Notes: a model not told the origin generated them from the letters alone. Positions 9,122-21,282 are shown, counted from the first letter of the stretch. The stretch: 64,000 nucleotides of DNA from Microbacterium kyungheense (GCF_006783905.1 NZ_VFPE01000001.1:1054001-1118000), one strand, 5' to 3'. Numbers and translations are program-made.

Positions 9122-9880
9122 GTGTTCCACGGTCCGTCGATCGACGAGTTCTTCCCCGAGGTGCTGTTCAGCCTCGGTCCGATCCCGATCACGCGGATCC
9201 ATCTGATCCAGTTCATCGCGACCCTCGCGGTCGTCCTGGTGTTCTGGCTCGGAACGCGACGCATGCGGGTCGTCCCGGGGCGTTTCCAGAGCCTCACCGA
9301 GATGGGGCTGGACTTCGTCCGGGTCAACATCGCCGAGGACCTGCTCGGCAAGAAGGACGGCGCGCGGTTCCTGCCGATCCTCACCACGATGTTCTTCATG
9401 ATCCTGTTCATGAATCTGACGGGCATCATCCCGTTCCTGAACCTCGCGGGCACCGCCATCATCGCCGTGCCGCTGCTGCTGGCCGTCGTCAGCTACGTGA
9501 CGTTCATCTACGCGGGCGTCAAGAAGAGCCCCAAGAACTTCTTCAAGAACTCGCTGTTCCCCTCGGGGGTCCCGCCGTTCCTCTACATCATCGTGACGCC
9601 GCTCGAGTTCATCTCGACGTTCATCATCCGGCCGATCACGCTGACCCTGCGACTCCTGATGAACATGATGGTCGGGCACCTGATGCTCGTCCTCTTCTTC
9701 TCGGCGACGCAGTTCTTCCTCTTCACGATGGGCGGCTGGTGGTCGGCGCTGGCCGCCGGCAGCCTGGCCTTCGGCCTCGCCTTCACCGTGTTCGAGATCC
9801 TGGTGGCCGTCCTCCAGGCCTACGTCTTCACCATCCTCACCGCGGTCTACATCCAGCTCGCGGTGGCAGAAGAGCACTGA
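9122..9880 (+). CDS. atpB: ATP synthase Fo subunit a
   Basis: The membrane stator subunit that forms the proton half-channels beside the c-ring. From GTG 9122 it has 252 residues and about five to six membrane helices. The essential stator arginine lies in ITLTLRLLMNMM (Arg177). FHGPSIDEFFP follows at once, which is unusually close to the start for this family. The frame is open upstream to a stop at 9008, and the upstream translation (ATLIAPFATDEPP just before) looks coding. The true start may be CTG 9068, with GGAG 6 nt before it, or another near-cognate codon. GTG 9122 has no convincing ribosome site. It is the first gene of atpBEFHAGDC. Confidence 0.93.
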   Translation: MFHGPSIDEFFPEVLFSLGPIPITRIHLIQFIATLAVVLVFWLGTRRMRVVPGRFQSLTEMGLDFVRVNIAEDLLGKKDGARFLPILTTMFFMILFMNLTGIIPFLNLAGTAIIAVPLLLAVVSYVTFIYAGVKKSPKNFFKNSLFPSGVPPFLYIIVTPLEFISTFIIRPITLTLRLLMNMMVGHLMLVLFFSATQFFLFTMGGWWSALAAGSLAFGLAFTVFEILVAVLQAYVFTILTAVYIQLAVAEEH

Positions 9881-10162
<282 letters not shown>

Positions 10163-10190
10163 TCCGCCCAACCAGTCATAAGGAGACAGG

Positions 10191-10745
10191 ATGCTGAACG
10201 CTCTTGTCACGTACGCCGCCGAGGAGGCAGAGGCTCACAACCCTCTGATCCCCGCGTGGTACGACATCATCTGGTCGGCGGTGTGCTTCGTCATCATCCT
10301 CTTCGTGTTCTGGAAGGTCGCCCTTCCCCGCATGAAGAAGATGCTCGACGAGCGCTCCGCGGCGATCGAGGGCAACATCGCCAAGGCCGACGAGGCCCAG
10401 CGCAAGGCCGAGGCCGCGCTCGAGGAGTACACCTCGCAGCTCGCCGAGGCCCGCAAGGAGGCCGGTGAGATCCGCGATGCCGCCCGTGAGGACGGCAAGA
10501 AGATCGTCGCCGAGGCGAAGGACACCGCTTCGGCGGAGGCCGCACGCCTGACCGCCACCGCGCACGCCCAGATCGAGGCCGAGCGCCAGACCGCGCTCGT
10601 GTCGCTGCGCAGCGAGGTGGGCACGCTCGCCCTCGACCTCGCGGGCGGCGTCATCGGCGAGACCCTCTCGGACGACGCGAAGGCGCAGGCCGTCGTCGAC
10701 CGCTTCCTCGCCGAGCTCGAAGAGTCCGAAGGGGCCAAGGCGTAA
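10191..10745 (+). CDS. atpF: ATP synthase Fo subunit b
   Basis: A peripheral stalk subunit of 184 residues. One membrane helix (about residues 22-44) is followed by a long charged, alanine-rich helix that forms the right-handed coiled coil to F1 and ends in an acidic tail. AGGAGA lies 6 nt upstream of the ATG. The TAA stop overlaps the atpH ATG by one base (TAATG), giving tight coupling of the two stalk genes. Confidence 0.95.
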   Translation: MLNALVTYAAEEAEAHNPLIPAWYDIIWSAVCFVIILFVFWKVALPRMKKMLDERSAAIEGNIAKADEAQRKAEAALEEYTSQLAEARKEAGEIRDAAREDGKKIVAEAKDTASAEAARLTATAHAQIEAERQTALVSLRSEVGTLALDLAGGVIGETLSDDAKAQAVVDRFLAELEESEGAKA

Positions 10746-11536
10746 TGGGCAGCGCGACCACTCAGGCCCTCGCGGCGACGACCGCGGCGCTCGGCGCCGC
10801 GACCGGCGTCGACCTCGACGTCGCCCGCGAGCTCTTCGCCGCGGCACGCGCCGTGGGCGACTCGTCGCAGCTGAGCGGCGCGCTGGCCGACTCCGCCGCG
10901 CCGGCGGAGGCTCGCCGGCAGGTCGTCGCCGCCGTCTTCGGCGCTGCTGTGAAGCCCACGACGGCGTCGCTGCTGACGACCGCCGTCGCGCAGCGCTGGT
11001 CGACGCCCGACGACCTGGTCGACGCCATCGAAGAGCTGGCGGTGCGCGCGGCGGCCGTGGCCGACGCGGGCTCCGACGTCGAGGCCGAGCTCTTCGCCTT
11101 CTCGCGGACCGTCGCAGACAACCCCGAGCTCGAGCTCGCGCTGGGGAGCCGTCTGGGCGACTCCGCCGCGAAGGGCACGCTCGTCGAGTCGCTGCTGAAG
11201 GGCCGCGCGAGCGAGGGGACGACGCTGATCGCGGCGTCCCTCATCCGCCAGCCCCGCGAGCGCCGGGTTCGGCAGCTGCTGTCGCGCGCGACCAGGCTGG
11301 TCTCGGACCAGCGCGGCCGCGCCGTGGCGACCGTCGTGGCCGCGGCACCGCTGAGCGACGCGCAGCGCGACCGGCTCACCGCTGCGCTCACCAAGCGATA
11401 CGGCACGCGGGTCTCGCTCAACACCATCGTCGACCCGACCGTCGTGGGGGGCCTTCGCGTCCAGATCGCCGACGACGTGATCGACGCGAGCGTCTCGTCG
11501 CGCCTGGCAGACCTCCGTCAGCGGCTCGCCGGCTGA
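10745..11536 (+). CDS. atpH: ATP synthase F1 subunit delta
   Basis: Links the peripheral stalk (b) to the top of F1. At 263 residues it is longer than the roughly 180-residue E. coli delta, as is common in actinobacteria. The conserved C-terminal part (about 155-263) contains [19 protein letters not shown], the OSCP/delta signature. The N-terminal helical bundle is alanine-rich. The start overlaps the atpF stop. Confidence 0.94.
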   Translation: MGSATTQALAATTAALGAATGVDLDVARELFAAARAVGDSSQLSGALADSAAPAEARRQVVAAVFGAAVKPTTASLLTTAVAQRWSTPDDLVDAIEELAVRAAAVADAGSDVEAELFAFSRTVADNPELELALGSRLGDSAAKGTLVESLLKGRASEGTTLIAASLIRQPRERRVRQLLSRATRLVSDQRGRAVATVVAAAPLSDAQRDRLTAALTKRYGTRVSLNTIVDPTVVGGLRVQIADDVIDASVSSRLADLRQRLAG

Positions 11537-11597
11537 CACAGACTTCCCGCCACGCGCGGAGATTTCGGGGCCGAGGCCCCATGAACGAAGGAAAACA

Positions 11598-13235
11598 ATG
11601 GCAGATCTCTCTATCAGCCCCGACGTCATCCGTGACGCGCTGAAGGACTTCGTCGCCGCCTACGAGCCCACGGGGGCTGCGGCCACCGAGGTCGGCACCG
11701 TCATCGACGCCGCGGACGGCATCGCGCACGTCGAGGGCCTGCCGGGTGTCATGGCGAACGAGCTCGTGACGTTCGAGGACGGCACGAGCGGGCTCGCGCT
11801 GAACCTCGACGAGCACGAGATCGGTGTGGTCGTCCTCGGCGACTTCGCCGGCATCGAGGCGGGTCAGACCGTCACCCGCACCGGCGAGGTGCTCTCGGTC
11901 GCCGTCGGCGACGGCTACCTCGGCCGCGTCGTCGACCCGCTGGGCAACCCGATCGACGGCCTCGGCGAGATCGCCACCGTCGGCCGCCGGGCCCTCGAGC
12001 TGCAGGCGCCCGGCGTCATGCAGCGCAAGTCGGTGCACGAGCCGCTGCAGACCGGCATCAAGGCCATCGACGCGATGATCCCGGTCGGCCGCGGCCAGCG
12101 TCAGCTGATCATCGGCGACCGCCAGACCGGCAAGACGGCCATCGCGATCGACACGATCATCAACCAGAAGGCCAACTGGGAGTCGGGCGACGTCAACAAG
12201 CAGGTCCGCTGCATCTACGTCGCGATCGGCCAGAAGGGCTCGACGATCGCAGCCGTGAAGGGCGCCCTCGAGGACGCCGGCGCGCTGGAGTACACCACCA
12301 TCGTCGCGGCCCCGGCCTCCGACCCGGCCGGCTTCAAGTACCTCGCGCCCTACACCGGCTCGGCCATCGGCCAGCACTGGATGTATGAGGGCAAGCACGT
12401 CCTGGTGATCTTCGACGACCTGACCAAGCAGGCCGAGGCGTACCGCGCCGTGTCGCTGCTGCTGCGCCGCCCGCCGGGCCGCGAGGCGTACCCCGGCGAC
12501 GTCTTCTACCTGCACTCGCGTCTGCTCGAGCGCTGCGCGAAGCTGTCGGACGAGCTGGGCGCCGGTTCGATGACGGGTCTGCCGATCATCGAGACCAAGG
12601 CCAACGACGTCTCGGCGTACATCCCGACCAACGTGATCTCGATCACCGACGGCCAGATCTTCCTGCAGTCCGACCTGTTCAACGCCAACCAGCGCCCCGC
12701 GGTCGACGTGGGCATCTCGGTCTCGCGAGTCGGCGGCGACGCACAGGTCAAGTCGATCAAGAAGGTCTCGGGAACGCTCAAGCTCGAGCTCGCCCAGTAC
12801 CGTTCGCTCGAGGCCTTCGCGATGTTCGCGTCGGACCTCGACGCGGCCTCGCGTCGTCAGCTCGCCCGCGGTGCGCGTCTGACGGAGCTGCTCAAGCAGC
12901 CGCAGTACTCGCCGTACCCCGTCGAGGAGCAGGTCGTCTCGATCTGGGCCGGCACGAACGGCAAGCTGGACTCTATCGAGGTCGAGGACGTGCTGTCGTT
13001 CGAGCGCGAGCTGCTGGACTACCTGCGACGCAACACGACGATCCTCGACACGCTGCGCGACACGAACGTCCTCGACGACGACACCGTGGCCGAGCTCAGC
13101 AAGAAGACCGACGAGTTCATCCTCGAGTTCCAGGCCGGAAAGGGCCAGGCCATCGGCAAGCCGGGACACGAAGAGGTCGCGGCGGCCGAGGCTGAAGACG
13201 TGAACCAGGAGAAGATCGTCAAGGGCCGCCGCTAG
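11598..13235 (+). CDS. atpA: ATP synthase F1 subunit alpha
   Basis: The non-catalytic nucleotide-binding subunit of the F1 hexamer, 545 residues. It shows the beta-barrel N-terminus, the P-loop GDRQTGKTA (about residue 172), the ASE-type segment [20 protein letters not shown] and the arginine-finger region ([12 protein letters not shown]). AAGGAAAAC gives the ribosome site before the ATG. A short charged C-terminal extension (about 510-545) is typical of actinobacterial alpha subunits, where it is reported to limit ATP hydrolysis in mycobacteria. That role is only inferred here. Confidence 0.97.
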   Translation: MADLSISPDVIRDALKDFVAAYEPTGAAATEVGTVIDAADGIAHVEGLPGVMANELVTFEDGTSGLALNLDEHEIGVVVLGDFAGIEAGQTVTRTGEVLSVAVGDGYLGRVVDPLGNPIDGLGEIATVGRRALELQAPGVMQRKSVHEPLQTGIKAIDAMIPVGRGQRQLIIGDRQTGKTAIAIDTIINQKANWESGDVNKQVRCIYVAIGQKGSTIAAVKGALEDAGALEYTTIVAAPASDPAGFKYLAPYTGSAIGQHWMYEGKHVLVIFDDLTKQAEAYRAVSLLLRRPPGREAYPGDVFYLHSRLLERCAKLSDELGAGSMTGLPIIETKANDVSAYIPTNVISITDGQIFLQSDLFNANQRPAVDVGISVSRVGGDAQVKSIKKVSGTLKLELAQYRSLEAFAMFASDLDAASRRQLARGARLTELLKQPQYSPYPVEEQVVSIWAGTNGKLDSIEVEDVLSFERELLDYLRRNTTILDTLRDTNVLDDDTVAELSKKTDEFILEFQAGKGQAIGKPGHEEVAAAEAEDVNQEKIVKGRR

Positions 13236-13255
13236 GGCGGGCCTGGACTAGGACA

Positions 13256-15641
<2,386 letters not shown>

Positions 15642-15642
15642 C

Positions 15643-15903
15643 ATGCCGCTCAACGTCAGCCTCGTCTCCGCGGACGCGGAGGTCTGGTCGGGTGAGGCCT
15701 CGCTCGTGGTCGCCAAGACCGTCGAGGGCGAGATCGGCTTCATGAGCGGTCACGAGCCGGTGCTCGCGATCCTCGCCGAGGGTCAGGTGCGCATCACCGA
15801 GACCTCGGGAACCAAGATCGTCGCGAACGCGCAGGACGGCTTCCTCTCGATGGAGGGCGACGTGCTCACCATCGTGGCCGGCAACGCCGCACTGATCTCC
15901 TGA
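15643..15903 (+). CDS. atpC: ATP synthase F1 subunit epsilon (N-terminal domain only)
   Basis: 86 residues (MPLNVSLVSADAEVWSGEA at the start). This is the beta-barrel domain that contacts gamma and the c-ring. The C-terminal two-helix domain of longer epsilons (about 120-140 residues), which inhibits ATP hydrolysis in E. coli, is missing. The stop is real: a strong terminator follows within 16 nt. Short epsilons of this kind also occur in related Micrococcales, so this is a lineage trait rather than a mutation. Confidence 0.93.
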   Translation: MPLNVSLVSADAEVWSGEASLVVAKTVEGEIGFMSGHEPVLAILAEGQVRITETSGTKIVANAQDGFLSMEGDVLTIVAGNAALIS

Positions 15904-15918
15904 CACCCGTACGTCGCT

Positions 15919-15955
15919 GAGACGCCCCGAGCCGTTCGTCGGCTCGGGGCGTCTC
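15919..15955 (+). terminator. Terminator of the atp operon
   Basis: Perfect 15-bp stem gagacgccccgagcc / ggctcggggcgtctc (15919-15933 and 15941-15955) with a 7-nt loop, starting 16 nt after the atpC stop. Confidence 0.88.
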
Positions 15956-16041
15956 GTCTCTGCGTCTCGTCCTGGTCGGCGCGCTCCGCGCCGCGCCCGA
16001 TGATCGCACTCCCCGCTCGCTCAAGATCTGGAAGGCCTGTC

Positions 16042-16791
16042 ATGCTGATCCTGCTGCCGCCGTCGGAGACGAAACGACCGGGTGGGACGGGGCGTGCATT
16101 CGACGCCGCGGGCATCGCGCTGCCGGTGCTCGCACCGCAGCGCGCGGCCGTCATGGACGCGTTGATCGCGCTGTCGACCGACGAGGATGCGGCCGCGCGC
16201 GTCCTCAAGCTCGGTCCGAAGCAGTGGGGCGAGGTCGCGGTGAACGCCGCGCTGCGGGCCGCGCCGACCATGCCGGCGGTGGACCGCTACACCGGCGTGC
16301 TCTATGACGCGCTGGGTGCGGCATCCCTCTCGTCCGCATCGCGACGATGGCTCGGCGGCCATGTCCTCATCCACTCGGCACCGTTCGGGCCCGTCGGCGC
16401 GCTCGACGGCATCCCCGCCTACCGCCTGGGCGCGGGCACGTCGCTGCCGGGCGTGCCGGCGCTGCGACGGCTGTGGGCCGACGCCGTCTCATCGGCGCTC
16501 GCGGAGCACCGGCCGCGGTTCGTGCTGGACCTGCGCTCCGAGGCGTACGTCGCCCTCGGGCCTCTCCCCGACGGCATCCCGGCGCGCTACGTCCGCGTCG
16601 TGAGCGAGGGGCCGGACGGGGCGGTGCGCGCCCTCAATCACTTCAACAAGCACGCCAAGGGCGCGCTCGTGCGCCTGCTCGCTCAGGAGCGGCCGCGGAT
16701 CTCGTCCGCCGCGGGACTCGTGCGCTGGGCGGATGCCGCCGGCCTGCGCGTGCGCGAGTCCGGTGCCGGAGAGCTGGAGCTGCACGCCTGA
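16042..16791 (+). CDS. yaaA: YaaA-family peroxide-stress protein (UPF0246)
   Basis: 249 residues, close to the usual 255. YaaA proteins reduce intracellular free iron and limit hydroxyl-radical damage during peroxide stress in E. coli. The family motifs are LLPPSETK near the N-terminus, DRYTGVLYDAL (about residue 80) and HFNKHAKG near the C-terminus. I chose ATG 16042, which puts LLPPSETK at residues 4-11; an upstream in-frame ATG at 16000 would add an Arg-rich stretch with no family similarity. It stands alone after the atp terminator. Confidence 0.88.
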   Translation: MLILLPPSETKRPGGTGRAFDAAGIALPVLAPQRAAVMDALIALSTDEDAAARVLKLGPKQWGEVAVNAALRAAPTMPAVDRYTGVLYDALGAASLSSASRRWLGGHVLIHSAPFGPVGALDGIPAYRLGAGTSLPGVPALRRLWADAVSSALAEHRPRFVLDLRSEAYVALGPLPDGIPARYVRVVSEGPDGAVRALNHFNKHAKGALVRLLAQERPRISSAAGLVRWADAAGLRVRESGAGELELHA

Positions 16792-16797
16792 CGGGTG

Positions 16798-17292
16798 TCA
16801 GCGCTTGGTGTGCTGGGCCGTGCGCTCGGTGTTCTCGGCGATGGCGATGAGCGCGACGACGGCCTCGATGACGAACCTCAGCAGGATGACCGCGAGGAAG
16901 GTCAGCACCGGCACGACGATCACGGTCGCGATGAGGGCGCTGATGCCGGCTCCCGGGTTGAACCACAGCATCGAGATGCCGCTCAGGATGCCGCCCACGA
17001 GGTACACCACGAACCCGATGCCGATCGCGATCAGGCCGACGAGGTAGAACACGCTCGCCAGCCGACGCGTGATGAACGTGCGGAACGACAGGTCGAACAG
17101 CGCGGAGAAGAATCCCCTGCCGACGTCGGCGGCCTCGCCGCGGACCGGAGGGACGCCGGTGTCGTCCGGATCGACGGGTGCGGAAGCGCGTGCGGCAGCC
17201 GGCGCAGCAGCCGGTGCGCCTGCGGCGGCGGCAGCAGCGGACTGCTCGGGCAGCGGCGGGGGAGTGGCGGCGGACGGGGTCGGGTCGGTCAT
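16798..17292 (-). CDS. DUF4282 membrane protein
   Basis: 164 residues. A disordered Ala/Pro-rich N-terminus (about 1-55) is followed by FFSALFDLSFRTFITRRLASVFY and then two strong membrane helices (about 83-107 and 118-150). This arrangement fits DUF4282, a family of small bacterial membrane proteins of unknown role. It converges with yaaA and diverges from the next gene. The minus strand has a TAGCCT -10 candidate (complement of 17323-17328). Confidence 0.75.
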   Translation of the reverse strand: MTDPTPSAATPPPLPEQSAAAAAAGAPAAAPAAARASAPVDPDDTGVPPVRGEAADVGRGFFSALFDLSFRTFITRRLASVFYLVGLIAIGIGFVVYLVGGILSGISMLWFNPGAGISALIATVIVVPVLTFLAVILLRFVIEAVVALIAIAENTERTAQHTKR

Positions 17293-17372
17293 GGTGGCCC
17301 TTCGGTCGGAGAATTGTGCTCAGGCTATCCACCGGGGCGCGGAGGGGCTATCCCCCCATTGCGTCACGAATG

Positions 17373-17402
17373 CTGACAGGCAGCTGGGAGCGTCGCTAGC
17401 AT
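17373..17402 (+). promoter_or_regulatory. Promoter of the DUF5684-like gene
   Basis: CTGACA (17373-17378), an 18-nt spacer and TAGCAT (17397-17402), placing the start of transcription about 60 nt before the ATG. A GGAGG ribosome site follows at 17457-17461. Confidence 0.65.
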
Positions 17403-17468
17403 GTGTCGAGCGGAGCAGCGGCTCCGCGGCGTGCCCCACACGCCATCCGTCTCTCCGGAGGTCGCACC

Positions 17469-18287
17469 ATGGATTCGTACGACGACAGCGGGTACGGGAG
17501 CGTCTGGGCGTTCCTGATCCTCGCCCCGCTTTTCTTCCTGTTCGCGGTAGCCGCCTACATCATCGGCTCCTGGTTCCTCATGAAGATCTTCGAGAAGGCC
17601 GGCGTGCAGGGCAAGTGGCGCGCGTGGGTGCCGTTCTACAACACCCTGATCTTCGTCAAGCTCGGAGACCTCAACCCGTGGTGGCTGCTGATCCTCTGGG
17701 GCGGCACCGTCGTCCTCGGCTGGGTCCCCGTCCTCGGCTGGCTCATCGGGCTCGCGGCCTTCCTGTACTCGCTCGCGGCGGCGTGGCGCATCGGGCTGAA
17801 GCTGCAGAAGGAAGCCGTGTGGCTCATCCTGTACTTCTTCCTCGCCATCGTGTGGCTCGGCATCAACGCGTTCGATCGATCGCGGTGGAACACCGCGATC
17901 CCCGCGGCTCCGTGGGCCGGGAACTTCCTCGCCGACAAGACGGTCTGGGCAGGAGTCCCCAGCCAGGTGCCCTCCGGCGGCTACCCGGCAAACCCCGCCA
18001 CCGCACCGGGCGCCGGCGGCTACCAGCCCCCCGCGGGGTACGCGGCTCCGCCCGCTCCGCCGGCCGGCTACACCGCGCCGCCCGCTCCGCCGGCGGGATA
18101 CACCCCGCCGCCTGCTCCGCCCGCAGCGCCGACGACCCCGCCGCCCGCGGCCGCTCAGCCTCCGGTGACCCCGCCGACGGAACCGCAGACGCCGCCGGCC
18201 GCGCCGCAGACGCCGCCCTCGGCGCCTGAGCCGCCGACGACCGAGCCGCCCGCAGCCCCGGACGCCCCCGAGACGCCCAAGCAGTGA
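17469..18287 (+). CDS. DUF5684-like membrane protein with Pro-rich repeat tail
   Basis: 272 residues. The N-terminal half has about four membrane helices and the motif KIFEKAGVQGKWRAWVPFYN followed by LNPWW, as in the DUF5684/signal-peptidase-like membrane family. The C-terminal 100 residues are Pro/Ala-rich, with a decapeptide repeat of the PPAGYxAPPAP type and then Thr/Pro/Glu-rich sequence. The tail is probably disordered, possibly crossing the wall. Function unknown. GGAGG at good spacing supports ATG 17469 over the upstream ATG at 17403. Confidence 0.78.
   Translation: MDSYDDSGYGSVWAFLILAPLFFLFAVAAYIIGSWFLMKIFEKAGVQGKWRAWVPFYNTLIFVKLGDLNPWWLLILWGGTVVLGWVPVLGWLIGLAAFLYSLAAAWRIGLKLQKEAVWLILYFFLAIVWLGINAFDRSRWNTAIPAAPWAGNFLADKTVWAGVPSQVPSGGYPANPATAPGAGGYQPPAGYAAPPAPPAGYTAPPAPPAGYTPPPAPPAAPTTPPPAAAQPPVTPPTEPQTPPAAPQTPPSAPEPPTTEPPAAPDAPETPKQ
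18031..18120 (+). repeat. 30-nt tandem repeat inside the Pro-rich tail
   Basis: Three imperfect 30-nt units (period seen at 18040, 18070 and 18100) encode PPAGY-type decapeptides. The repeat could vary in number by slippage. Confidence 0.8.
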
Positions 18288-18296
18288 CGTGACCGG

Positions 18297-18324
18297 CAGC
18301 CCCTCGCCTCCGGGCGGGGGGCTG
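18297..18324 (+). terminator. Terminator after the DUF5684-like gene
   Basis: 12-bp stem cagcccctcgcc / ggcggggggctg with one T-G pair and a 4-nt loop, 9 nt after the stop, followed by TTCCGTT. Confidence 0.8.
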
Positions 18325-18380
18325 TTCCGTTGCGCGGGACCCGCCGGCCGCCCGCGGCAGGGCCGGTGCGTTAGCGGGGA

Positions 18381-18386
18381 TAACGT
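18381..18386 (+). promoter_or_regulatory. -10 box (leaderless) of the aldo/keto reductase
   Basis: TAACGT ends exactly 6 nt before ATG 18393, placing +1 at or next to the start codon. The 6 nt GGAGGC could also act as a ribosome site, so the case is not exclusive. Confidence 0.55.
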
Positions 18387-18392
18387 GGAGGC

Positions 18393-19376
18393 ATGACCTC
18401 CACTGTTCCGCTGCGCCGTGTCGGCGCGTCCGGCCTGCTCGTGTCCGCCGTCGGCCTCGGCTGCAACAACTTCGGCCGCGAGGGCACCCGCACCGAGACC
18501 CTCGAAGGCACGCGTGCCGTGCTCGACGCCGCGATCGACGCGGGCGTCACGTTCCTCGACACCGCGGACATGTACGGCGGTCAGCCGGGGCTGTCCGAGA
18601 CCCTCATGGGCGAGGCGCTGGAGGGCCGCCGCGATCAGGTGATCCTCGCGACGAAGTTCGGGCACCCCGGCCGCGACATGGGGTACCCGCCGTTGGGGGC
18701 GAAGGGCTCCCGGTCGTACATCCGGCGTGCGGTCGAGGCATCCCTCACCCGCCTGCGGACGGACTGGATCGATCTGTACCAGCTCCACGTGCCCGACAAC
18801 GACACACCGATGGAAGAGACGCTCGACGCGCTCGGCGACCTCGTGCGCGAGGGCAAGGTGCGCTACATCGGCCACTCGAACTTCTCGGGCTGGCAGATCG
18901 CCGAGGCGCACTTCACGGCGCTGATGCGTCGCGGCGTGCCGTACATCTCGGCCCAGAACCAGTACAGCCTGCTCTCTCGCGGGTCCGAGCGGAACGTGCT
19001 GCGCGCCGTCGAACGGTACGGCCTCGGCTTCTTCCCGTACTTCCCGCTGCACAACGGCCTGCTGACCGGCAAGTTCACGCGCGACGACGCGCCCGCCGAC
19101 TCGCGGATCATGCGCCAGCGCCAGAACCTCTACTACGAGGCGCCGTGGGACGCGCTCGAGCAGTACCAGACGTTCTGCGACGAGCGCGGCATCACGATGC
19201 TCCAGGCCACGTTCGGCTGGCTGCTGTCGCACCCCGCGCTGTCGAGCGTGATCGCCGGGGCGACGACCCCGGAGCAGGTGCGCGCCAACGCCGACGCGGC
19301 CACCGCGTGGACGCCGACAGAGGCCGAGCTGCAGCTGCTCGACGGGCTCTTCCCGCCGCCCGAAGCAGCCGCCTGA
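18393..19376 (+). CDS. Aldo/keto reductase
   Basis: An NADPH-dependent oxidoreductase of 327 residues with a TIM barrel. The catalytic tetrad is visible: Asp and Tyr in FLDTADMYGG (about residues 50-59), Lys in ILATKFGHPG (about 87) and His in LYQLHVPD (about 130). The NADP-binding end is conserved (SVIAGATTPEQV, about 285). It resembles the general YajO/potassium-channel beta-like group, with an unknown carbonyl substrate. It is a single-gene unit with its own -10 box and a strong terminator. Confidence 0.9.
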   Translation: MTSTVPLRRVGASGLLVSAVGLGCNNFGREGTRTETLEGTRAVLDAAIDAGVTFLDTADMYGGQPGLSETLMGEALEGRRDQVILATKFGHPGRDMGYPPLGAKGSRSYIRRAVEASLTRLRTDWIDLYQLHVPDNDTPMEETLDALGDLVREGKVRYIGHSNFSGWQIAEAHFTALMRRGVPYISAQNQYSLLSRGSERNVLRAVERYGLGFFPYFPLHNGLLTGKFTRDDAPADSRIMRQRQNLYYEAPWDALEQYQTFCDERGITMLQATFGWLLSHPALSSVIAGATTPEQVRANADAATAWTPTEAELQLLDGLFPPPEAAA

Positions 19377-19380
19377 CCCG

Positions 19381-19415
19381 CGTTCCCGGCGGCCGCGTCG
19401 CGGCCGCCGGGAACG
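19381..19415 (+). terminator. Terminator after the aldo/keto reductase
   Basis: 17-bp arms (cgttcccggcggccgcg and complement) around a single central base, 4 nt after the stop codon. Nearly a perfect palindrome. Confidence 0.85.
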
Positions 19416-19462
19416 TCCTCGCGGCCCCGCGACCCGAGTTCGCCGACGGCGTACGCCCCGGG

Positions 19463-19492
19463 TTGTCGGCGACGCGCGCGCAGGCGTAGCGT
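19463..19492 (+). promoter_or_regulatory. Promoter of the ABC exporter operon
   Basis: TTGTCG (19463-19468), an 18-nt spacer and TAGCGT (19487-19492). Transcription should start near 19499-19501, where an in-frame GTG (19501) also lies. A SD-preceded GTG is at 19549. Confidence 0.65.
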
Positions 19493-19548
19493 CACTTCTC
19501 GTGCGCGGTCCGCGGAGCGGGCGACGTCGCGCGCCGGAAAGGACCGCC

Positions 19549-21282
19549 GTGCTCGGGAAGCTCCTGGGGAGATATCTCCGCCCCGCCTGGCCGCTCATCG
19601 TGGCCGTGGTGGTGTTCCAGCTGGCCCAGTCGATCGCCTCGCTGTGGCTGCCCACGCTGAACGCCGCCATCATCGACGAGGGGGTCGTCAAGGGGGACAT
19701 CCCGTACATCTGGCAGACCGGCGGCGTGATGCTGCTGGTGAGCCTCGCGCAGGTCATCTGCTCGATCATCGCGGTGTACTTCGGATCGCGCCTGGCGATG
19801 GGGATGGGCCGCGATCTGCGCGGCGACCTCTTCCACCGCGTCGTCGCGTTCTCGCAGCGCGAGGTCGGGCAGTTCGGCGCACCCTCGCTCATCACGCGCA
19901 ACACCAACGACGTGCAGCAGGTGCAGATGCTCGTGCAGGTGTCGGCGACGCTCATGGTCTCCGCACCGATCCTCGCGATCGGCGGCGTCATCATGGCGAT
20001 CCGTCAGGACGCCGGGCTGTCGTGGCTCATGGCCGTCTCGATCCCGGTGCTGCTGATCATCGTCGGGCTCATCGTCGTGCGCATGGTGCCCGCGTTCACG
20101 CAGATGCAGAAGCGGATCGACCGCGTCAACCAGATTATGCGCGAGCAGCTGTCGGGCATCCGCGTCGTGCGCGCGTTCGTGCGCGAGCGCGAGGAGCGTG
20201 CGCGGTTCGCGAAGGCGAGCGACGACGTGAAGGACACCGCGCTGCGCGCGGGAAACCTGATGGCGCTGATGTTCCCCGCCGTGATGCTCGTGATGAACCT
20301 GTCGAGCGTGGCGGTGATCTGGTTCGGGGCGTTCCAGGTGCAGGACAACGGCGTGCAGATCGGCACGCTCTTCGCGTTCCTGAACTACCTCATGCAGATC
20401 CTCATGGGCGTCATGATGGCGACCTTCATGTTCGTGATGATCCCGCGCGCAGCGGTGTGCGCCAACCGCATCGGCGAGGTGCTCGAGACGGCGCCCTCGG
20501 TGTCGGCACCGGCGGTGGCGGCATCCGCACCCGCCCCCGCAGGCCGGGTCGAGTTCGACCACGTCGACTTCGCGTATCCGGGCGCCGAGGACGCCGTGCT
20601 GCACGACCTCACGTTCACGATCGAGCCCGGCACGACGACGGCGGTCATCGGCTCGACGGGTTCGGGCAAGACGACGCTGGTGAGCCTCGTTCCCCGGCTG
20701 TTCGACGTGACCGCCGGCGTGGTGCGGGTCGACGGCGTCGACGTGCGCGACTACGACCCGGACGAGCTGTGGACGCGGGTCGGCCTGGTGCCGCAGCGGG
20801 CGTTCCTCTTCTCGGGGACGGTGGCCTCGAACCTGCGGTACGGCGACCACGATGCGACCGACGAGCAGCTCTGGGAGGCCCTCGAGCTCGCGCAGGGCGC
20901 CGACTTCGTGCGGGCGATGCCCGACGGGCTCGAATCGCAGATCGCACAGGGCGGCACGAACGTGTCGGGTGGTCAGCGGCAGCGCCTCGCGATCGCGCGG
21001 GCCCTCGTCAAACGGCCGGAGGTCTACATCTTCGACGACTCGTTCTCGGCATTGGATCTGCGGACGGATGCCGCCCTCCGGCGCGCCCTGGACACGCACC
21101 TGCCGGATGCGACACGGCTCGTGGTCGCGCAGCGCGTGTCGACCATTCAGCACGCCGACCAGATCGTCGTGCTCGATCACGGGAGGATCGTCGGGATCGG
21201 CGTGCACGACGACCTCGTCGAGACCTGTGAGACGTACCGCGAGATCGTCGAGTCCCAGCTGGCAGCGGAGGCGGCGGCATGA
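19549..21282 (+). CDS. ABC exporter half-transporter A (degenerate ATPase site)
   Basis: 577 residues: six membrane helices (about 1-310), then an ATP-binding domain with Walker A (GSTGSGKTTLVS) and a normal signature (VSGGQRQRLAIARAL). Walker B ends IFDDS, so the catalytic Glu is Asp, and the H-loop His is Gln (VVAQRVSTI). This is the pattern of the non-hydrolysing site in heterodimeric exporters. Its stop overlaps the start of half B (ATGA), so the two are made together. GTG 19549 follows GGAAAGGA; an in-frame GTG at 19501 could add 16 residues if the mRNA is leaderless. Substrate unknown (drug or lipid are typical). Confidence 0.92.
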   Translation: MLGKLLGRYLRPAWPLIVAVVVFQLAQSIASLWLPTLNAAIIDEGVVKGDIPYIWQTGGVMLLVSLAQVICSIIAVYFGSRLAMGMGRDLRGDLFHRVVAFSQREVGQFGAPSLITRNTNDVQQVQMLVQVSATLMVSAPILAIGGVIMAIRQDAGLSWLMAVSIPVLLIIVGLIVVRMVPAFTQMQKRIDRVNQIMREQLSGIRVVRAFVREREERARFAKASDDVKDTALRAGNLMALMFPAVMLVMNLSSVAVIWFGAFQVQDNGVQIGTLFAFLNYLMQILMGVMMATFMFVMIPRAAVCANRIGEVLETAPSVSAPAVAASAPAPAGRVEFDHVDFAYPGAEDAVLHDLTFTIEPGTTTAVIGSTGSGKTTLVSLVPRLFDVTAGVVRVDGVDVRDYDPDELWTRVGLVPQRAFLFSGTVASNLRYGDHDATDEQLWEALELAQGADFVRAMPDGLESQIAQGGTNVSGGQRQRLAIARALVKRPEVYIFDDSFSALDLRTDAALRRALDTHLPDATRLVVAQRVSTIQHADQIVVLDHGRIVGIGVHDDLVETCETYREIVESQLAAEAAA

